From: UBA3071 sp965369635
GTDB lineage: Bacteria > Chloroflexota > Anaerolineae > UBA3071
DNA length: 10,800 nucleotides
Assembly: GCA_965369635.1 (NCBI GenBank)
Contig: CBDURC010000100.1
Location: forward strand, 1-10,800
Direction: 5' to 3'
Shown here one piece after another: positions 6,070 through 10,800 of the stretch; position 1 is the first letter of the stretch, and every line of letters begins with the position of its first letter. The notes below the pieces were generated by a model. It had not been told where the DNA came from. It worked only from the letters and a program-made list of their open reading frames with translations, and did no database searches. The translations under genes were made by a program, and so were the position numbers.

Positions 6070-8772
6070 ATGAAACGACAGTCCTACGTCTCCATCCTCG
6101 CCTGCGTCGTCCTCCTGGCCCTGATCGCGCTGCCCCTGGTCGCCCGCGCTGGGCCGGCCTCCAGGCCCCAGCGGCCAGGGGAGATGACCACCGTGCGCCT
6201 GCGGGGCGCATGGGCTGGTCCCGCTTTCGCCCGGGGCCGGGTCCTGGTGCGTTTCAACGACGGGGTGAAGGCGCAAGCTGGCCGTGCCCTGCTGGCTCAG
6301 CATGGCCTGACCGTTGTCGGGCAGATCGAGCGGATCGGCGTGCAGGTTCTGGCCGTGCCGGGAGGGCAGGAATTGGCCCTGGCCGAGCAACTGCGGGCTG
6401 ACCCGCTCCTGGCCTAGGCCGAACCTGACTACGTCTACCAGGCCCTCACCACCCCCGACGACACTTACTACGACGACTATCAGTGGAACATGCCCCAGAT
6501 TGACGCCGAGAGCGGTTGGCATATCACCACTGGCTCTTCCAGCGTCATCATCGCCATCGTGGATACCGGCGTAGATGTCGGTCATCCCGACCTGGCTGCT
6601 AAGATCGTCACTGGCTATGACTTCGTCAACAACGATGGTGACCCTTCGGACGACGAAGGGCACGGCACTCACGTCGCTGGCGTCGCCGCTGCGGTCAGCG
6701 ACAACGGCGAGGGCGTGGCCGGCGTCTCCTGGGGCGCACAGATCATGCCCATCAAGGTGTTGGACGCTGGCGGCAGCGGCTACATCAGTGACATCGCTGA
6801 CGGCATCATCTGGGCCGCCGACCACGGGGCGCAGATCATCAACCTCAGCCTGGGTGGCACCTCCAGTTCCTCTGCCCTGGAAGACGCTGTGGATTACGCC
6901 TATGGCCAGGGAGCGCTGCTGGTGGCTGCCGCCGGCAATGAGTACGAAGAGGGGAACCCCACCGGGTACCCGGCCGCCTACGATCACGTGTTGGCCGTGG
7001 CCGCCACGGGCGACGAGGACGAGCACGCTGACTACTCCAACACGGGGTTCTACGTGGACATCGCCGCGCCGGGGGGCAACCCCAGCGGCAACTACGACAC
7101 CGACCCCGACCACTGGATCACCAGCACCTACTGGCGGGGCAGCGGCTACTCCTACGCCCAGGTGGCGGGCACGTCGCAGGCCTGCCCCCACGTGGCCGGG
7201 CTGGCCGCGCTTATCCTGTCGGTGAACAGCGGCCTGAGCAACGATCAGGTGGAGACGTTCATCGAATCCACCGCCGTGGAGCTGGGCGATGCAGGGCGGG
7301 ATGACGTCTTCGGCCATGGGCGGATTGACGCCGCGGCAGCCGTGGCCGCGGCTCAGGCTGGCGCTGCCACTTCCACGCCGACGCCGCTCTTCACGGCCAC
7401 GCCAACCCGCACGCCCACTCCTACCGGGACTCCTACCTCGGGCCCATCGCCTACACCAACTGTCACCTCCACGGCCAGTCCTTCGCCCACGGCTACCTCC
7501 ACTGCGGGCGCGACAGACACTCGCACTCCCGGCCCCTCGCCGACCCCCACTGCCAGTCCTACCCCGCGGCGACCGGTGGGCAACGTACGGGTCAACGACG
7601 ACACCGGCCTAGATGATCAGAGCAACCCGGACATCGCCGTAGACCTGCTCGGTCATGCCCTGGCTGTTTGGACTGACCGGCGGAACGGCTCCGAGGATAT
7701 CTTCTGCTCCCGACTGCCGGCCAATGTCTATCTCTGGGGACCGAACCAGCGAGTTGACGATAGCTGGCCAGGAAGTCGGCAGCTAGAGTCGGCCGTGGCG
7801 ACGGACAATCGGGGCCGCTCCGTGGCTGTCTGGAAGGATGATCGCGGCACCAATCCAGATATCTACTCTGCCCTGCTGGAGCCTGGCCCCGGTGGCTGGT
7901 CTGCAAACGCTCCAGTCAACGACGTCACCACCGGCATGCAGATACACCCTGATGTGGTGATAGACCGTCAGGGCACCGTTCACGTTGTCTGGGAAGATCG
8001 GCGCAATGGCCCCAACGATCCGGACATCTACTGGGCCTCGTCGCCTGCTAGCGCGCCAGGCTGGAGCCCCAGTCGGAGAGTCAACGAAGACCACCCTGGC
8101 GGGTGGCAGACCCGCCCGGCCTTGGCCGTTGATAGGTACAACAACCTCTACGTCGTGTGGCAGGATAATCGCCATGGAGACGTGGACATCTACTTCGCCG
8201 AGTTACGGGCGGGCAGCACCGTCTGGAGCCCAAGTGTACGGGTCAACGATGTCGCCATCGGCAACCAATTCGACCCGGACGTGGCGGTAAGCCATGAGGG
8301 CACCGTGCACGTCGTCTGGGAGGATCATCGCCATGGCCTTAGTGATGCGGATATCTACTGGGCTAAGTCGCCTGCCGGCCCGCCGAACTGGAGCGCTGGC
8401 TGGAGGATCAACGACGATACCGGGACTGCGCCCCAACGAGAACCGCACATCGCTGTGACCCGCAGGGGAAGTGTCTACGTTGTCTGGACGGACGGACGCA
8501 ATGACGACGGCGCGCCGCCTTCTGACAACGACATCTACTTTGCCTTGCTGCGACAGGATGCCCTCCATTGGAGCCGAAACCGGCGGTTGAACAGCGATCA
8601 GGGGCAGGCCAACCAGGATCAGCCGGCCATTGCCGCGGATGGGGACGGTAACGGTTACGTCGTGTGGCGCTATCTGCGCAACATGGCTACCGGCCCGGAC
8701 ATCTACTTCGCCTTGCTGTCCAGCCCTGAGTCTCTTCGCCTGTATCTCCCGTTGCTAGTGGAGGAAGGCTGA
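6070..8772 (+). CDS. Secreted subtilisin-like serine protease (S8) with C-terminal beta-propeller, interrupted by an in-frame TAG
   Basis: The frame opens at ATG 6070, 7 bases after AAGGGAG (6056-6062). Residues 1-27 are a signal peptide (basic start, hydrophobic core, ARA end), so the protein is exported. Residues about 55-125 look like a subtilase propeptide (ARGRVLVRFND ... AEPDYVYQA) but include TAG at codon 116. The S8 catalytic domain follows with Asp165 (IVDTGVD), His198 (GHGTHVAG), oxyanion Asn290 (AAAGNE) and Ser369 (GTSQACPH), all intact. Next are a Thr/Pro linker (about 434-502) and seven propeller repeats (about 506-885). The tail is LRLYLPLLVEEG. Total length is 900 codons if TAG is read through. 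The other 784 codons downstream of the TAG are open and well conserved. This suggests a very recent nonsense mutation, a sequence error or suppression, rather than old decay. Initiation at the internal ATG 6490 is possible, but no ribosome binding site precedes it and the signal peptide would be lost. Substrates are presumably extracellular proteins (family inference). Confidence 0.85.
6415..6417 (+). other. In-frame amber codon inside the protease propeptide
   Basis: The same frame reads LRADPLLA, TAG, then AEPDYVYQALTTPDDTYY without shift. In subtilase propeptides the segment 'DP-x-V-x-x-AEP(N/D)Y' is continuous, so the stop falls inside a conserved block. A single base change from TAC, TAT, GAG, CAG or TGG would explain it. 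Confidence 0.9.
7369..7575 (+). repeat. Thr/Pro-rich linker coding repeat
   Basis: About 69 codons are almost entirely Thr, Pro, Ser, Ala and Gly in a degenerate TPTPT/SPTPT pattern. They separate the S8 catalytic domain from the propeller. Such linkers are typical of secreted Chloroflexota proteins and are often extended and probably glycosylated (family knowledge, not visible here). Confidence 0.85.
7585..8724 (+). repeat. Seven tandem propeller-blade repeats
   Basis: Seven units begin at 7585, 7747, 7909, 8074, 8236, 8401 and 8581. Each opens with a (R)(V/I/L)N(D/E/S)D-like strand and contains PxIAVDxxG, then VVWxDxRxG and DIYxA(L). Spacings are 162, 162, 165, 162, 165 and 180 bases (54-60 residues), the size of one four-stranded blade. 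A count of seven is a complete beta-propeller of the sialidase/BNR-like type. The domain probably binds a substrate, cell surface or partner protein. At the DNA level the repeats are well diverged. Confidence 0.8.
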
Positions 8773-8828
8773 GGGCGAGGTCCAAAGCGCAAACCCTGCC
8801 CGACGTGAGCGAGTTGCACTCCCGATCA

Positions 8829-9008
8829 AGTGCTTGGAAGGAGCCTCTGTACCGGACACTTCCCCGGCAAGCCACCGAATAGGACGCGGACAAACGCCGA
8901 TGGCCGCGGACAATGGGGACAATCGGGCGGAAAAGGAAGAAGAACATCCGTGTTTGTCCGTGTTCATCCGCGTCCTGGCGAAAGTGTCCGGTAGTGCTTG
9001 GAAGGAGC
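8829..9008. repeat. Palindromic spacer element bracketed by 16-bp direct repeats
   Basis: AGTGCTTGGAAGGAGC occurs at 8829-8844 and again at 8993-9008. Between them ACCGGACACTT (8851-8861) is the exact reverse complement of 8982-8992. AGGACGCGGA (8881-8890) pairs with TCCGCGTCCT (8967-8976). CGGACAAAC (8887-8895) is complementary to GTTTGTCCG (8952-8960). The right direct repeat contains the AAGGAG ribosome binding site of the M28 gene. The left copy is followed by CTCTGT, so it is not exactly adjacent to the inverted repeat. This fills most of the 236-bp gap after the protease gene; I see no gene in it. Confidence 0.72.
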
Positions 9009-10202
9009 ATGGCCCAAGTGGAACAACACGCCGAGAAAGCCTACGAGCACGTCATCTACCTGGCTGAGACCATCGGCGGGCGGGGGAGCTGCACGGCCCA
9101 GGAGCGGCAGGCGGCCGAGTATAGTGCACAGCAACTGCGAGCGCTGGGTGCGCAGAAGGTGCGCATCGAGCCGTTTCGCGGCGCGCCGTCCACCTATCGC
9201 CCCTACGCGCTGGCCTTCGTCGCTGCGCTGCTGGGAACGTGCCTGGCCTGGTGGGGGGGACGGAGGGGCATGGCCCTGGCGGCGCTGCTGAGCGGGCTGG
9301 GAACCTGGGGCATGCTGGCGGAGAGCGACTTCACTGCCAACTGGACGCGGCGGCTGTTGCCCCGCGGCAGGAGTCAGAATGTGGTGGGCATCGTGCCCGC
9401 TGCCGGGAAGCCCGCTCGGAGCGTCGTCCTCGCCGCTCACCTGGATACCCACCGCACGCCGGTTTTCTATTCCTCTGCGGCCTGGCAACGGCTCTTCAGC
9501 CTCTTGGTGGGTTTGGCCTTCGTCAGCATGGCCATCGGCGCGCTGCTCTACTTGCTGGGAGCCGTAACCGGCTGGGGCGGGGTGCGCTGGGGCGGGCTGG
9601 TCATGGCGGCCATGGAGATGTTCGCTCTGACCCTGTGCCTGCACGCCGACTTCACCCCCTTCTCGCCTGGGGCCAACGACAACGGTTCAGGGGTTGGTTC
9701 GGTGCTTGCGCTGGCTGCCCGGCTGGTGCGAGAACCATTGCCGAACACAGAGGTCTGGCTGCTGCTGACCGGCTGCGAGGAGGCAGCATCCTACGGCATG
9801 GTCGCTTTCCTCGACGCCCATGGCGACGAGCTGCTGGATGCGTCCTTCGTCATCCTCGATCAGGTGGGAATGGGCAAGGTGAGCACGCCTGTGCCCGAAG
9901 GACTCATCATCCGCCGCCGGTCTCATCCAGAGATGCTGGCCCTGGCCCGGCGGGTGGCGGCGGCGCACCCTGAGTTGGGCTTCAGCGAGCACTTCGGAGC
10001 GGCCTACACCGACGCGGCAGTGGCGCACAAGCGGGGCTTCAAAGCCCTCTCGCTGGACGCCATGCCTGCTGAGGGTGCTACACAGATGTACTGGCACCAG
10101 ATGACGGACACGCCGGAGCACGTGGAGGTCGAGGAGCTACGCGAAGTGCACCTGTTTGTGTGGGGAATGCTGCAGGAGGCTGATGCGGGTGTGGGAAGCT
10201 GA
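9009..10202 (+). CDS. Membrane-embedded M28-family metallopeptidase
   Basis: M28 enzymes are di-zinc aminopeptidases or carboxypeptidases. This 397-residue protein keeps the expected ligand set: His144 and Asp146 in AAHLDTH, bridging Asp224 in GANDNGSG, Glu257-Glu258 in GCEEA, Asp284 in ILDQVG and His363 in YWHQMTDTPEHV. Four hydrophobic stretches (about 66-83, 86-104, 162-184 and 193-212) suggest membrane helices. Two lie before the first ligand and two are inserted between Asp146 and Asp224, so the active site would be tethered at the membrane. No signal peptide is seen. ATG 9009 follows AAGGAG by only one base, which is unusually tight. GTG 9018 in the same frame, ten bases from that site, is a plausible alternative. 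The frame is open upstream to 8913, but that region is repeat DNA. The gene lies 236 bases after the protease and converges on the AMMECR1 gene. Peptide substrate is unknown. Confidence 0.86.
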   Translation: MAQVEQHAEKAYEHVIYLAETIGGRGSCTAQERQAAEYSAQQLRALGAQKVRIEPFRGAPSTYRPYALAFVAALLGTCLAWWGGRRGMALAALLSGLGTWGMLAESDFTANWTRRLLPRGRSQNVVGIVPAAGKPARSVVLAAHLDTHRTPVFYSSAAWQRLFSLLVGLAFVSMAIGALLYLLGAVTGWGGVRWGGLVMAAMEMFALTLCLHADFTPFSPGANDNGSGVGSVLALAARLVREPLPNTEVWLLLTGCEEAASYGMVAFLDAHGDELLDASFVILDQVGMGKVSTPVPEGLIIRRRSHPEMLALARRVAAAHPELGFSEHFGAAYTDAAVAHKRGFKALSLDAMPAEGATQMYWHQMTDTPEHVEVEELREVHLFVWGMLQEADAGVGS

Positions 10203-10230
10203 TTGGGGGTAGTCTTGGCGTTTGGGATGT

Positions 10231-10298
10231 CAACGGATAGTCAACGGATAAACGGATAGAAGCGCAGGCACATCCGTTCATCCGTTTTGCATCCGCTG
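10231..10298. terminator. ACGGAT-word hairpin between converging genes
   Basis: Bases 10243-10257 pair with 10272-10286 at 14 of 15 positions around a 14-base loop. The arms are tandem ACGGAT words on the left and ATCCGT words on the right, with one more ACGGAT at 10233 and ATCCGC at 10291. TTTT lies at 10285-10288, so for the + strand M28 transcript this could act as a terminator. It belongs to the same word family as other spacer repeats here, so its origin may be repeat-like rather than designed for termination. Confidence 0.55.
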
Positions 10299-10299
10299 A

Positions 10300-10800
10300 T
10301 CAGGTGTACCGCTCCACCCTGAAACGATAGAGCTGCACCGGCTCGTCGGCGTCCAGCCACGCTTTGCGGCGGGCGATCTCCACCTGGTACTCGACGGTAT
10401 CCACGCCCTCCAAATCCGGCAGCAGCAGCCCGCGCTTCCGGGTATTGCGCTTGGACTGTACAATGACGCCGTAGCGCTTGGCGTCTAGTTCATCCAGGCT
10501 CTGCACCGGCTCCGGTTCGGTGAGCACGTCCACCTTGATGTTCAGCTCCGCCAGTTCATCGGGGGCCACGGGTGGAAAGCGGGGATCGCGGGTGGCCGCG
10601 CTGACAGCGTTGCGGATCACCTCCTCGGCCAGGTTGTCCTGGGTGGGCTCGATGGTGCCGATGCAGCCGCGCAGCCTCCCGTGAGCGTGAAGGGAGACAA
10701 AGCTGCCTGCTCGCCGCTGCATCTCCGGCGTCAACTCCTCTGGCGGCTCCGGCATGCGCCCTTCGCGCACGTACATCTCGATGGTCTCTTGAGCCAGCTT
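10300..10800 (-). CDS. AMMECR1-domain protein, N-terminus cut by the window edge
   Basis: The minus-strand frame stays open from the right edge to the stop at 10300-10302. It contains the AMMECR1 signature LRGCIGT followed by EPTQDNLAEEVIRNAVSAATRDPRFPPV. Further family blocks are LNIKVDVLTEPEPV, YGVIVQ, KRGLLLPDLEGV and the C-terminal VQLYRFRVERYT. Codons beyond the first visible Met read KLAQETIE, matching the helix that precedes this point in homologues. The true start is therefore outside the window and the Met at 10776 is internal. In bacteria this domain is usually 'AmmeMemoRadiSam system protein A', found with a Memo-like dioxygenase and a radical SAM protein. Those partners would have to lie to the right. 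The biochemical role of the family is not established. Confidence 0.92.
   Translation of the reverse strand, partial: KLAQETIEMYVREGRMPEPPEELTPEMQRRAGSFVSLHAHGRLRGCIGTIEPTQDNLAEEVIRNAVSAATRDPRFPPVAPDELAELNIKVDVLTEPEPVQSLDELDAKRYGVIVQSKRNTRKRGLLLPDLEGVDTVEYQVEIARRKAWLDADEPVQLYRFRVERYT

Noticed and set aside
6004..7317. 437-codon open frame on the minus strand opposite the protease
   Set aside because: It is the mirror of a GC-rich coding region and has Val/Gly/His-rich low-complexity composition. The + strand carries clear S8 catalytic motifs across the same bases.
6490..8772. Treating ATG 6490 as the true start of a separate protease gene
   Set aside because: No ribosome binding site precedes it. 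The upstream in-frame codons match the end of a subtilase propeptide and, further up, a signal peptide with its own good binding site and promoter.
8913..9008. Extended N-terminus of the M28 protein from 8913
   Set aside because: This stretch is inside the palindromic repeat element, and the added residues do not resemble protein of the family.
10231..10298. Short CRISPR-like array from repeated ACGGAT words
   Set aside because: Units are six bases, spaced irregularly and present in both orientations. There are no 20-40 base direct repeats with unique spacers and no cas genes.

Overview
The window looks like a bacterial chromosome segment of roughly 60% GC. Chloroflexota, probably Anaerolineae or a relative, is my best guess. 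The evidence is the order truA-rplM-rpsI, the long Thr/Pro 'TPTPT' linker in a secreted protease, that protease's C-terminal 'LYLPLL' tail, and spacers filled with short GCGGA/TCCGC word repeats. This placement is inference from remembered family features, not a database result.

Layout. Bases 1-1608 hold the tail of a ribosomal-protein operon: truA (start just outside the window), rplM and rpsI, all on + with short gaps. A strong hairpin plus T-run follows at 1664-1707. Next come a MogA/MoaB-type molybdenum cofactor gene (1741-2229) and a 12-helix MFS transporter (2330-3634). glmS (3668-5458) converges on the transporter from the minus strand. Its near-consensus sigma70-type promoter lies at 5529-5557.

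The 611-bp divergent spacer between glmS and the next gene holds a 152-bp MITE-like element with perfect 17-bp terminal inverted repeats and 9-bp flanking direct repeats. It also holds two further palindromes, a TATAAT promoter, and a short near-copy of part of the MFS gene. The next gene (6070-8772) encodes a secreted subtilisin-like protease: signal peptide, propeptide, S8 catalytic domain, Thr/Pro linker and seven-repeat beta-propeller. It is interrupted by one in-frame TAG at codon 116. After a repeat-rich 236-bp spacer comes a membrane-embedded M28 metallopeptidase (9009-10202). It converges, across a hairpin spacer, on an AMMECR1-domain gene that runs off the right edge (10300-10800, minus).

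The genes do not form one dedicated new system. The left half is core translation, cofactor and cell-wall precursor metabolism. The right half is protein degradation plus the widespread AMMECR1 protein. The parts most worth following up are non-coding or structural: the glmS-upstream MITE, the amber codon in an otherwise intact protease, the repeat element that carries the M28 ribosome binding site, and the recurring GCGGA-word palindromes in several spacers.
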